NCBI GenBank assembly: GCA_022496805.1
Contig: CM040103.1
Location: forward strand, 6,652,001 to 6,716,000
Source of the DNA: Pohlia nutans
Lineage: Eukaryota > Streptophyta > Bryopsida > Bryales > Mniaceae
Length of the DNA: 64,000 nt
Direction of reading: 5' to 3'
Below, in pieces: positions 22,301 through 33,699 of the stretch. Every line of letters starts with the position of its first letter. Positions within the stretch are counted from its first letter, which is position 1. The notes beneath the pieces are model-generated. The model was not told the DNA's origin, did no database searches, and saw only the letters and a list, made by a program, of their open reading frames with translations. The translations under genes and the position numbers were made by a program.

Positions 22301-25300
22301 CTCTTAAACGTCCACCGATTCACAGTTTTAAAATGAATAATTTAAGTGATCATATTGTGAAAAATATAATTCAGATGGGACCGAACTTTATATCACTAGA
22401 ACTAGTGATCATTGCATGTGTTGTTCAAAAAACAAATAAATTCAAACAAGTGCAAGTCTACCCTAAACCTACTCAAAAAAACATGGTGACCATTCTGGTC
22501 ACCATGGACGCCTAGGGGTTAACTTAGAAAGATTCTATGTTTTGAAGTGGTCTGATGAGATACGGTAGTCAAGTGCAAGGTCAAATAGATCTCTTTTTGA
22601 CCTCTTTTTGAGTCGGGAGATCGACTAAAATTTCAATCACCTTCTTATGCAGTTTGCTTCTAAGAGTAAGCCTGTGCAAAAGAAAGTCCCAGTATTGGTT
22701 GAGGAATTGTCATCACCAAAGAAGATATCAGAGCCTAGTAGCAAGACAACAGACAACAGCAGAGTAAGCGCAGCAAGAAAATTGGGTGAACGGAAACCTG
22801 CATCTCCTGTTTCTTCATCCAAGACTCCTGTGGCTAGCTCAAGCCGCACTAGTCCTGAGACTTCATCCTTGAAAACAGGAAATGTTTCACAGGGGGCTTC
22901 AAGAAGTTCAGAGGAAACTTTGGCTACTTCAAGAAGGTTGGATCGTTCAGTGGAGGCACCATCTTCAACACAACAGACCAAAGTTGCTCCAAGTGAAAGC
23001 TCGGATGAAATTTTGGCTTGGTCAAGAAAGTTAGATGCATCCCGACCACCAAAGGTGGAAGAACCTTCGAAACAAGTAAATCCGGGTCCAAACGAGGTAA
23101 AACGATCCACTAAGGACGTCATCAGTGCTTTTTTTTGGAGAATCTTCATCATAACAATTGAGAAAAATATATAAACTACTAAAAAAGATTATAGTCCAAT
23201 GTTCTATACCTATAGATGTATCATATATTAAAAAACAAGAAGGTTTTGTGAATATTATAAGTATCAAAAGGACAATTATGTCTTTGTCATCAGTCCTTAT
23301 TAGTCCTTGAGTAAGGACTATTTTGGATGAATTAATGACTATTTGGATGAATTATCCAATATTTTGGGTAGAATGTGCCATTAAGGACTCCGCTAAGGAC
23401 TCCCTAAGTGTGCACGGTTGGCTCATTTTACTTCATTTGCACTCATCCAGCCATCTTTAACTTTGGACTGTGACATTGCTGATATTTGAATTGAATCATC
23501 TCTGGTATCTAAAACTTAGTAGAAGACTTGAATGTTGTATATGCTTGTCACAAGGTTTGGGTTTCACTCCAAATGAGGCGTTGTAATTTAACCCTTAAAG
23601 GATCAAGGATTCACAGTTTTAAAATGACAAATCCAATCAATCATAGAGTGAAAAATATAATTCAGATGGGACCAAGTTTTATATTAGTGAAGAACATTGT
23701 ATTTGTTTGGTCAAAACCAAATAAATTTTGCACATGGCCCATTCAAAAAAATTGAGAATAAAGAGGCCCAATTTGGGCTTCTTGGTCCTTTCGGGGTTAA
23801 TTGCAAACACTCGATCTGACTACCTGCTAATCTTTATGGAGATGTTATGGGGCTTATCAGATGCCAGTTTTAGCTTCAGTGACATGTTCACGTTCACGCA
23901 CAATCTTTGTATTTAATAAGAACCTTAACACTGATTTTGTCTTGCTTGCGCCCAGGGCAAGAAAGTGAATAGCAATTTGACTGCAGAAGTGGTAGCACCT
24001 TCTCAAGCTGCTGTAGAACGAGCAGCTATGAATGCTACAGCAGGATTGGCAAGGAACATGGTTGCTCCAAAGACCTCTTATGAATTTGAGGCAACATGGA
24101 AAGGGTTTGCCAATGACCGTCAGTCTCAATCTCGTCTTCTGAAGGTAAATATTGTCGTCCCTTGCTACATGACAAGTGGCATTTGTTGTGATGAAGATGC
24201 AATTTCCATTGGTCCTTGACGCTGATTTTGCTTATTGCATTGAAATTGGGTAGATCATGGAGCCACCTTCACTGCCAAAAGTGTTCAAGGATTTACTGGG
24301 GGCGCCATTGCTGATGGACATCATGAACTGCTTGCCTTTACTACTACCGTGAGATTTTCTCCATTTTTGCACATGTTTTTCTTGCCGGTCACGAAGTTCA
24401 GATTGTAGACCACCTGATCACAAACTCTTCTAGCATACAGAGTATAATTTAGTTGCATGAAACGTTTTCTGTTTACACAATCTTGTTATTGACTCTGATT
24501 AAGCAGTATTGTGATTGTGAAGAAAAATGAACTAGTTCTCACCAAGGTGGGTTCCAATTGAAACTCTCTTAATTTCATAGGTCTCTGAATACGTCGTGTT
24601 ACGGTTTCTGCAGTGACGACACAAGGTTAGTGCTGCGTATATTGGAGAATCTGGTTAAAGTTGGCCGGTTTGACATGACAATCCTGTTTCTCACGGCTAA
24701 GGACAAAACGGGTCAGTTCCTCTTCCTCAAGTTCTGCTGTCGTTTTTGTTACTCCCTCTTTGTCCCGAAATAACTGTATTTTTTGGCGTGGTTTAACTTA
24801 ACGCTTTCTTTGTAAAAAAAAAGGCCGTCTCAGTACTTGAAAAATGGTCTACCTTAGATAGTAGTATGTAGTTTTGTGTCACTCTCATTATCCGCCCCGT
24901 TTGAAGTGGACAGGGCTCACGTTTCAAACATAAAATATTGGACAAATATTGCCAAAAAAAAATGGCCAAACACTAGGACAATTATTCCCGGACAGAGACT
25001 TCAGAATACGTGTGGTTTGTAGTTCTTCCGTTTGTTGACTTCAGATTAGGTGATCATACAGGTAGCTCTTGGGGCCATGAATAGTTTTATACAATAGGAT
25101 CTCGATTCTTTCCCAAAGTTTCTTATATAAGGTAGGAGGCTCTAAACCCACCACTTTAAGGGCTGTGAATTTATGAGGACACAGGTTGAACTGAGCATGA
25201 TTTTTCACTAGAAGACAAATCCAAGCAAAGACCAGCATACTTTGAATCAAAAAGTTTGGATGTTCCTAAAATTAGTTATGAATTTCTGAAGTTGAAATGA

Positions 25301-25645
25301 CATGGGTTCTAAAGTGGTGCTCTTCGCCATGGGTACATTCAAAATTTCAAAATGTTCGTCCTTGGTAGAGTGCAGCTTTAGAACTGTGGCGGGTTTAGAG
25401 CCCTCTACCTTATAGACCGATCAATGTTGCTATATCCTCTATTTTGGTCAGGATATGGAATGTCACAAAATTGTTAGACTTGGATAACGTCTCATTCCTA
25501 ATTGCTCAGTATGTGTTTGACCTTGAGCCATTCAAATTGTGATGCAGTTATGCGAAAGTTGTGGGAAGATATATCGGCGACAGAAGAACTATCTATCAAT
25601 GAGGAGACAAAGCTTAATGCACTTCGATCTAAATACAAACTATAG
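19369..25645 (+). CDS. RPAP3: RPAP3-like TPR co-chaperone (RNA polymerase II-associated protein 3)
   Basis: Eleven coding exons join in phase: 19369-19410, 19912-19998, 20112-20258, 20898-21158, 21263-21387, 21815-21936, 22038-22120, 22653-23096, 23956-24144, 24254-24348, 24614-24711, and the last exon 25548-25645 with TAG (twelve blocks in all, 596 codons). The order matches RPAP3: an N-terminal LNDFLQDLTAWE segment, YDYFKDKWDKFDVDAALAEVD, three TPRs (residues about 180-289, starting GNEFFKEGKY) with ANRA and TKAYSRRG carboxylate-clamp residues for Hsp70/Hsp90 tails, a long Ser-rich linker (about 290-437), and a C-terminal RPAP3_C domain (about 479-590, SYEFEATWKGF...MRKLWEDI). The family protein is part of the R2TP co-chaperone complex that helps assemble RNA polymerases, snoRNPs and PIKKs in the cytoplasm. 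All introns have GT donors and AG acceptors. Introns carry four MITEs. The Ser-rich exon is longer than I expect for animal homologues. Confidence 0.9.
20515..20767. mobile_element. TTAA-family MITE in RPAP3 intron 3
   Basis: TTAACCCCTAAGCGTCC at 20515 pairs with GGACGCTTAGGGGTTAA ending at 20767. This is the best-preserved pair of ends in the window (exact over 17 bp). The length of 253 bp makes it a true miniature element. Confidence 0.85.
22297..22522. mobile_element. TTAA-family MITE in an RPAP3 intron
   Basis: TTAACTCTTAAACGTCC at 22297 pairs with GGACGCCTAGGGGTTAA ending at 22522. Its interior (ATATAATTCAGATGGGACC) is shared with the copy at 23588-23800, so both belong to one subfamily. 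Confidence 0.78.
23588..23800. mobile_element. TTAA-family MITE in an RPAP3 intron
   Basis: TTAACCCTTAAAGGATC at 23588 pairs with GGTCCTTTCGGGGTTAA ending at 23800. The interior matches the 22297-22522 copy. It lies in the longest intron of the gene. Confidence 0.78.
24750..25001. mobile_element. Stowaway-like MITE in the last RPAP3 intron
   Basis: The left end after TA reads CTCCCTCTTTGTCCCGAAAT, the known Stowaway terminus form. The right end CCCGGACAGAGACT is its imperfect complement, and TTTTTTGGC / GGCCAAACA pair further inside. Confidence 0.6.
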
Positions 25646-26292
25646 TTGGCACAGCTAAAGCTGGTAGCAAATTCAATGCAACTCATGTTCAGTTGTTTTC
25701 CGTGTTGCACTGGAGTGTCGGTACCAAAGTTTCCAACGCTGAACTCTGCATTATAGACAATCAACTTGTAGGTATACTTGTATCCAAGTGACCGGTATTC
25801 ACTTGACCCATTTTGAAGCACTGAAACGCCTTCAGAAATCAAAGAGTTTGTAGCCTTGGAAAGTTTTGGTACTCTTGTTGAACATGTATTATCTCGTTGG
25901 ATGTTTGCATATCAAAAATTCCGAGTTGGAAGAGCTCCTGGCTAGAGATTTAGATGAATTTTTTTCTTCAAGGGCATACCCAGGAAACACTAATGCAAAT
26001 TATGACCATGGGTTCACATGCTCGTCGAAGGTATCTATATTTATTTTTGCTTGTGTCCCACTTCGTGCCGAATGTGTGATTCAAATACGGAAGGTAGGAG
26101 TTCTTTTTAATTCAGGCCATCTATTGAATGGTCCCATTTTGGTGATTCATTTGCTTTAAAACCATCACTCTTGAATAAATGAGATTTCAGGCTACAACGG
26201 GATTTCAATGGGAGAGGGCTAAATGCTATGTAGGTGAGGCTAGTGGCGTTCAAATTCCAACTTTCAACGCTTTTTCCTTCTTCGTGGACTGT
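25646..26292 (+). other. Probable 3' UTR of the RPAP3-like gene and intergenic sequence
   Basis: Downstream of the stop there is a frame at 25866-26159 with an acidic stretch (ELEELLARDLDEFF), but no supporting splice or domain. It is more likely untranslated or intergenic sequence. Confidence 0.3.
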
Positions 26293-26702
26293 ACATAAGG
26301 TAGTAACACCTTAAACTGCCAACTACCCATTCCTACCTCCTATAATTTCACCTCAAAGTGATTGGGAGTGTACTTAAAATGAACCACAATTTCACTAAAA
26401 CTTCACTAGAACCAATGAGATGGAACCAATGAGATGGAACCAATGAGATGGAAGCATTGACAAGTTTTGTCCATGTGTTCCTTCTGTTTCTTTTGGGTAA
26501 GTCTACAATTTTGATTAGGTGTCTACAACACCTTCACTTCAAAATTTGTGTAAAATTGCCCATGTGTCCAAATTTTTTGATTCCAAGACCCAACACTTCG
26601 TCTCCAATTTGTTAACACATTCATGGTTTCACTTCATGCTTTTTGCACTCCCCGGTTACCAATTCCCTTATACTGTCGGTTTAAGGTGTTACTACCTTAA
26701 CA
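26293..26702. mobile_element. MITE with 3-bp target duplication (Harbinger/Tourist-like size)
   Basis: TAAGGTAGTAACACCTTAAA at 26296 is matched exactly by its complement ending at 26699. ACA is repeated directly on both sides (26293-26295, 26700-26702). The interior holds the 14-bp tandem repeat at 26409-26450. Confidence 0.75.
26409..26450. repeat. Tandem repeat, 14-bp unit, three copies
   Basis: GAACCAATGAGATG is repeated three times without change, inside the MITE at 26293-26702. Confidence 0.9.
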
Positions 26703-26867
26703 TTCAGTAGCTTTTATGTCCACTGCCTTTCCTTCATGCACTTTGCTCATCACTTTGAGCCTCCACTTGTTCACTTAGCTACTAATGAAGTACTGTTGGG
26801 TGTGGAATATTCCATACCATCTACTGTAGAGTCAAGGCAAGGATAGTGTATGCTACTGAGTGTTATA

Positions 26868-27457
26868 TACAGTTGGGTATAAGATGAATACGAGTTTTGG
26901 ATCTAGTTGAGATTTGTGGGAACTTTGGAAGATCCATGCTCCAAAATGAACAGAATTTCAAATTGTAATTTGCATTGGAACCACACTAAAGTCTACTTTA
27001 TCATCATTACAAATACACATATGTATTTGAAAATCATACAAAAAATTTGATGTTTTCTATATACTATCTACCATTTAGTGTTGCCACCATTTGTGAAAAT
27101 TACAACTTGTATTTAATGGTACATATTAAAAATGAACCTTCACAATTGCTTTAGAGATACTTGATTCCACACCACTTGAACTACTTGTATGATTTATATT
27201 TGTTCTTTACTTGCAAAAAATCTTTGACTATCTTCTACGGGTTCACTATGAAATGATAGATAGTATATAAAAGAAATCCAAATTGTTGTATTATTATTTT
27301 GCTTATTATGAAGTTGAAGCACGGTTCATTGCAATTCCAATGCAATTTTTGGTTTCAAAATCAGTTCATTTGTGAGCATGCTAGAACTTTCTAAAAATTG
27401 TTGAACTTTCTAATGAAATTGATTGAAAAATTCATAATCATCTTGTACCCGACTGTA
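26868..27457. mobile_element. TA-flanked element with CAGTTGGGT ends
   Basis: TACAGTTGGGTATAAGATGA at 26868 pairs with TCATCTTGTACCCGACTGTA ending at 27457 with two mismatches in 20. The termini resemble those at 10437 (CAGTGGGGT) and 15455 (CAGTAGGGT). Non-coding. Confidence 0.7.
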
Positions 27458-27689
27458 CTTTTAGGATAATCCAAACATTGCGAAGATTGGTTGTCGTTTA
27501 GAAAAGATGATTGCATCTATGGATGCATAGATGATTCTACTAAGCCTACCGTCAAAGATTCCCATGCCTTAACACTACTACCTTTTGAAAATTTGGTGCA
27601 AGAGCCTTTGTCTAGTGTGTTTGGACCTCGAGGTTTTTACTGGACATTTGAATGGCGTTTACCTCGTAGGAAGCATAAACTATAATGGA

Positions 27690-28100
27690 ATACATTAATA
27701 GAGTAGTGTATCATTAAAAATGATTTGAATAAAATAGTGTATAATTTTTATTATTATAAAAACATCCACAATGTAAAATATCACATTTTTTAATAAGTAT
27801 CGTAACAATTATTTATTTATGATTAATACAAATAAGAAATTGAATAAAATAATCATATGATTGAAAATGATTAAATTAATCTTAAATAAGATATCGCCAT
27901 GCACAATAAATATCATTCAAAAAGCATAATTTATACTTTGAAAAAAATCAAGTATGTTTAATTCAAATTCTTTTTTTGTCATCTATATAATATCACAAGA
28001 TTAAAGCTTGTGACTTTATAAGAGTAAATCACAAAAAATTGAATAATTAGTGCAATTTTTGCAAAAGTGTTGTGATTGGGTGCAATGTGATGCATACAAC
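27690..28100 (+). repeat. Unclassified dispersed repeat, copy 1
   Basis: The block starts ATTAAAAATGATTTGAATAA and ends near TTGGGTGCAATGTGATGCAT. Related copies are at 30262-30660 (same strand) and 56250-56890 (opposite strand). It is AT-rich and non-coding. The ends are not sharp enough to classify it. Confidence 0.6.
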
Positions 28101-30261
28101 ATATACCAAGTCAATATGTACTAGATGTACCTTTACGTGTTTTTTTCCACTATAATATTGTCGTAATTGAAAATCAAGTTCTTTTAACTCAAAATTTAAA
28201 TTTGCATTCGCATACATCATGTAAAGGTAGAGTGAGCTTGAAATGTAAATATAATGGCTAATTGTGAAGATTTGCCAACAATTATTGCAATTTGCGAGGT
28301 GTAGATTTGAAGTCCAAACTAAGAGTAAAATAGAAGGAAAAGAACATGAAATTCCTAGTCAAAATGCATCTTTTGCATAAAAATAAATGACTACAATACT
28401 CAAGGCAAATCATTTTTTTTTTTTAGAAATAATGAATGAAGAAGTTTGATGGAAAGATAATAGACTGCAATAAATTACTTATTTTCTTACAAATTATTGC
28501 TTGAAAAACAATAGAGTATAGTGAAGCGATGCGGAATTATATAAGACCACCGTCCAAAGAACACATCACAATATTAGCGTTCACAATTTTGTACTTACAG
28601 TGCCACCGTTTGCACACCACCTACACAATATAAACACCGAATTAAATATTTTTTGCTATTTGACCAAGTGCATTGTCCGATAGCCACAATAGTGCAAACT
28701 TTGCATTTTTTTGAAATTTTACCCCCCAGGAATTTCATATATTCTCATTTCTTAAATAGCTACAACACATTCACTCATATCAAATTTGTCATGTCTTAAA
28801 GGATTTCACATAATGTGCAATATCGACGTATTATTATTTGATAGAAAATCAAAACAGAATGTTTTATTTCATATAAAAATGAAGGTACACAATACAAAGT
28901 AAAAAATATTTGCACTATTCTACTATGTCAAAAGATTCTTCAAGAAGCACTTTCCCGATCGAAGGTAACATCTAGCCCGGCAAATCCAATTGTAGGTTCT
29001 TGTGCTAGAACACACTCCTCGTTTATGTCAACTGGCCTCCTTAGCCGAATCGTTGACATCCTTCGAGACTAATGACTCATCATCTACGTATGATGACTTC
29101 TTTCGATCATAAGACTCATTCTCTAAGCGTCGTCTCCATTATCATAATCTACGTGTTCCCCTCCTCTCTCATGTGTATCTTCGGAGTGCAAACTTTTGCC
29201 ATCTTCTTCTTCACTATTTGCGCCTTCTTGAAACTCAAATATCTCATTTGCGTAATAAGCTCCTAACTAATCATAAGAATCACCCTCTGACTCATCCTTA
29301 GACTCCTCTTCCTTTGCCTCCTCTTCATCTTTAAGCCGTACAAGAGAGAGAAACACTAATGACATGAACCATGATAGATGGCTCTGCAACATCTCCAACA
29401 ATAGTGAGGCGTATCATCTGCAACTCTTTTATGAATACGTCATGTACTGTGTTGTATACAAAACGTGTTTGCATAGATGAACCATCCAAGACAATCACCT
29501 GATTACCAACAAAATCATCATGGACAATAGCAGCCAATGCTATTAGTTCCCACCCCTCTAGTAGGTAAGTCTTTACGAGCCTACACAACTTTGTTGGTGA
29601 TCTCTCAAATCTAAGTACAGCTTGTGGCATCCTCTCTTCGTTCCACATGTTCAAAAAGGCCAAGGACAAATTCACTATAGTCTGCTGTAGATTTTGTGTT
29701 GCACTAAAACCTATAGAAAATTGCATCACAATTGCCACATCCCCGATGAGCTGCATACAACGCTTCACTTGCCTACCATTCACTAGGTCACGCACATTTG
29801 TTGACACCGTCTCCAGTTGACATATCTACACGCTTCGTCGTGTAGTGCTCTGTAGAGACATTACCATCAGCTCCCACATTCTCTTGTCACAATCTATTCC
29901 TACATGGAACAATAACACTACATTCCATCGATGAACGTTTGACATACACTTCTGCAATGCTAAGGTTTAGATCAAGAAGTGATAAGACCGTTGAATTACA
30001 TGTATGATCGATGTTAAATCAAACAATCTTATAGTGGTGAAGGTCATCATAGTTGTCTAGAACTGAAGGCTATTGATGTTGATTTGCCAATTATGAATGA
30101 CAATCTTATAACTAACAGCCTTGGGAGTAGTAGATCGTTGTCAGAGGTAGATTTTGTTCAGCATGTGCAGAGTTTAGTAACGTTGTTCGAGAGAGTATAA
30201 GATCTTTAATGAATGTTTAAACGACGTCAACGTCACGAAAAGCATAAGTTGTCACGAAAAT
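28101..30261 (-). other. Unassigned stretch with an acidic, broken frame on the minus strand
   Basis: On the minus strand 29807-29331 is open for 158 codons but has no ATG at its start and no recognisable domain. Further along the strand, 29330-28930 reads as an acidic region (repeated Asp/Glu/Ser) interrupted by stops. Base composition is GC-richer than the flanks. This could be a decayed gene or transposon protein. The family is not recognised. Confidence 0.3.
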
Positions 30262-30660
30262 ACATCAATAGTTTATTATTAAAAATGACTTGAATATAAT
30301 AGTGTAATTTTATTATTATGATAAGCATTTATGGTGTAAAATATCACATTTTTTTTGCATAAATACCGCGATAATTTTTATTTATAATTGGTACAAATAA
30401 AAAATGGAATATGATAATTGTATGATTCAATATGATTCAAATAATTTTAAATAAAATATTGATATTAAAAATAAATATCATACAAAAAAACATAATTTAT
30501 ACATTTAAAAACCATTAAGTATGTTTTTTGTTTTTTTAGTTTATTTGTATAATTATGACAAGATTTAAACTTGTGACATGACAAGATTGAATCACAACAA
30601 AATGAATAACTAGTGCAGTTTTTGTAAGAATATTAGCATTGGATGTAGTTAGATGACACG
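30262..30660 (+). repeat. Unclassified dispersed repeat, copy 2
   Basis: Diverged copy of 27690-28100 in the same orientation, from TATTAAAAATGACTTGAATA to about TTGGATGTAGTTAGATGA. Confidence 0.55.
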
Positions 30661-31197
30661 AAGCACTTTAATGCAGGTCCAAATTTTTACAATCGTTCAT
30701 ACGAACATCAATAAAATGCAATCACAAAAAGGTTTGAGCTACTACACATAAAATAACAATCACTGTAAGAGGCTCACGCAGCGGGAATGCTAAGATAACA
30801 TATCACAGACAGAATTCAAATGACATATACAAAATTACACCTTGTACACACCAAATATTATCCAAATCATGATGCACACACAATGGAAGAAGAAACCTCT
30901 ACTCAATATCATTACAACACACTGAAAAGCACAGAAATTGGATAATTCTTTGAATTGAAGACCTAGTCCGCGAACCTTAGAATTCATCAAATAACTGCTG
31001 CAATCCTCGAAACGTTTAAGTATTCAAACACTTAACAATAAACCTACACCACTTACAATCAAAGCATTCAAACATTGCCGATACCATGACGAAACCAAAA
31101 AACTCTAAAGCAATCCAGACCTGTTGCAAAACCAAAAAGAGAATCACTCCTGAAACTCACACAAATGAACCGGATGCATCAGGAATTTCGGACCCCA

Positions 31198-31440
31198 CTG
31201 ATTCCGCACGATTTCAGTGCGATTTCCGATATTTCAAGGGTTCGTACAGTTTTCGCACTGATTCCGCATCGTTACGTCATTCATCGCAACTACACTGATA
31301 TGACACGATGTTCGTACAAGCGGATATAGTACTGATTCGACACGATTGATACATCTATTGAAAACGTATGAATTCAGCACTCTTTATAGTCGTCAAATGT
31401 CGTGTTTTAATCGTCTTTAAAACTACACTGATTCAGTGCG
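31198..31440. repeat. Cluster of an ACTGATTC(C/G)-type motif
   Basis: ACTGATTCCGCACGATTT (31198), ACTGATTCCGCATCGTTA (31258), ACTGATTCGACACGATTG (31331) and ACTGATTCAGTGCG (31427) are variants of one motif at spacings of 60 to 100 bp. No known element is recognised. Confidence 0.45.
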
Positions 31441-31559
31441 TTTTTTGTGCGACATCATCTTTTCCATATCTAGATTTTATTTTCTTTCTATATCTAAATT
31501 TATCAAAATAATATTATTAAAAAATATTAAATAAAATATTAAAATAATTATTTTCCTCG

Positions 31560-31705
31560 CTACCTACTTGAACTACACAGAAATTGCCCGAATCCATGGT
31601 GGGACCCACCATGGCTTCCTGAGCTCTATCGCTGACGGTGGGATTCGAACTCACGACCTCCCCATTAACAACCACAAAACCACCAAATCACCACAAACCC
31701 TCGAT
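31560..31705 (-). repeat. tRNA-related SINE head (candidate)
   Basis: On the minus strand the motif GTTCGAATCC (31650-31641) is a perfect pol III B box inside GGTCGTGAGTTCGAATCCCA. A weak A-box-like GTGGTTGTTAATGG lies 20-30 bp upstream. The cloverleaf is not complete, so this is not a functional tRNA. Confidence 0.5.
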
Positions 31706-31796
31706 GCATAAAATGGAACTTTTTTAGTAATTATAAAAGATTGAAACCATTGGCAATTTTTTTCCATGTCTATATAATTCTTTTTAAAAAAAAATT

Positions 31797-32222
31797 TTGC
31801 ACTAAATTATGCAGGACTTTTTCCTTTATATAGGATTTTTTTCATAATATTTTGAATTTTGTTTTTTTTTTTGCCAAAATCGTGATGACAGATCATGGCT
31901 GTGAGCTGTTTTCTTTTTTTCAGCGGACTTTGAATGTTTTTAACTATGTGAAAAAAACTTTTTTTCCAAATTTTTTTTTGCACTAGATTATGCAGGACTT
32001 TTTCTATGTATAGGATTTTTTTAATTTTTTGTCAAAATCGTGATGGCAGATCATGGCTGTGAGCTGTTTTCTTTTTTTCAGCGGACTTTGAATGTTTTTA
32101 ACTATGTGGAAAATACCTTTTTTCCAAATTATTTTTTGCACTAGATTATGGAGGAATTTTTCTATATCTAGGATTTTTTTCATAATATTTTTAATTTTTT
32201 AATTTTTTGCCAAAATCGTGGT
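31797..32222. repeat. Tandem repeat with a unit of about 160-180 bp, 2.5 copies
   Basis: Units start at about 31797, 31978 and 32138, each with TTGCACTA.ATTATG.AGGA followed by TAGGATTTTTTT and AAAATCGTGATG. The first two copies are nearly identical through GCGGACTTTGAATGTTTTTA. Confidence 0.8.
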
Positions 32223-33609
32223 GTTTGTGAGCTATTTTTTTTTGCTCCTATGATGAAAAGTACAGTGATAACCAATAATACCAAATTTGAATTCTAAAAA
32301 TATAAAATGTTATTTCTTTGAAATTTTAATGTGTATTGCTTCTAAACTCTATAAATGTAGATCTAAAAATGTTTTGGGAAATTAAACCGTAAGTATAATT
32401 TAAAGAAGATTCTTGGAATATTCCAACATATTCCAAATAATATAAAAGATTCCAAAAGATTTCAAAAGATTCCCCAAAATATATTAAAATATTGTACACG
32501 GATGTCGTACGAAAATCGATTTTCATGTTTTTATGCTTTGTAGAAAAATAACCAAAAATTAGCATTTGCAGGCTTTGTGGTACAAATAAATAACATTTTC
32601 AATCGTTCAAATTAATCATTTTACACAAAACATATCTTAATTTACTTCATTTAAAAATTGATACTACATTGTGTTAATAGTGTTCAAGTGGGTGCACTGC
32701 AGAATGCACCGATCGAATACAACCGGCGCAAGTGAGCGAGCGTATTTCATGTCCAAGTTGAACGATCTTTATGTCTCCAGAAATGGCAAGGAATAGCTAA
32801 GAGCGTGATCTACTTAGTTTTTTTGAAAATGTTTGATGTGCAAAAAACGACATGTTGCGGTTCAGGAAAGAATTGGAGAGTGCTGTTTTTTGCATGAAAG
32901 ACACCCGAACTTTAAAAAATCATAGAAAATTTATACTTTGTCCAATTGACATCTATGATAGCATTTGGAAAACCTCTACACTAGCATTATAATATGGTTT
33001 AATGTTTTTTAATAAACAAATAAAATTTATATATGCATAAGCATAAAACGTAAACCCATATAAAAGATGCAATCAATCTCTACGCTACTATATTATAATA
33101 CAATATACTCTACTCGTCACTAATAGATGATGACAAGTCCACATCTATGGGTATAAACTACACATGTTTTCACCAGTTGAAGCCTGTCCCTCTCAATCTA
33201 CCCAAAAAACCAACGAGTTGCACTAACACGATCTACATACACACCTTGCTTCTTCCAAAACCCACTTTTTCGACCTTGCATTCAATCAATCAAAAAGTCA
33301 TAGGAAAGAAATCTCAATCCAAAAACCAAAACAAAGGACAAGTTGTAAATAGTTTAAATACATTAAATGCATGAGAACATTAAAGTCATGCAAGGATTTT
33401 TATGATGTATAGTGTTCACAAAAATTAAAATTTAGCAATAGTTGTATTTTAATAAACTTAATTAATTAATGAAAAAAAGGGTTTATGAATTTAAATGTAT
33501 GATAAGAAATCCCACAAGTTGTAAATCATTTTAATATTTAAAATTCATGAGAATATTAAATTTATGCAAAGGTTTACTAAAACATAACCACCTATGCCAA
33601 TCTATCATT
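32223..33609. other. No gene seen; AT-rich sequence with a diverged 60-bp duplication
   Basis: AAGTTGTAAATAGTTTAAAT at 33340 recurs in changed form near 33518. A 75-codon frame at 33147-33374 has no recognisable domain. Confidence 0.3.
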
Positions 33610-33662
33610 TGTAAGAGCCCTGCTGTGAACTTCAAAGCCTTGCCGTAAACTTCAAAGCCCTG
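33610..33662. repeat. Short tandem repeat, about 23-bp unit
   Basis: GAACTTCAAAGCC-TTGCC.T units are repeated about 2.5 times. Confidence 0.65.
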
Positions 33663-33699
33663 CCATAATATAATAAAAAGTGGCTCATTGCTAAGAAAA

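Noticed and set aside
22637..23152. 171-codon minus-strand frame
   Set aside because: It is the mirror of the Ser-rich RPAP3 exon on the plus strand, which joins in phase with its neighbours.
27690..30660. Two direct repeats 2.1 kb apart, considered as LTRs of one element
   Set aside because: They are diverged, lack TG...CA ends, PBS and polypurine tract, and a third copy occurs alone at 56250-56890.
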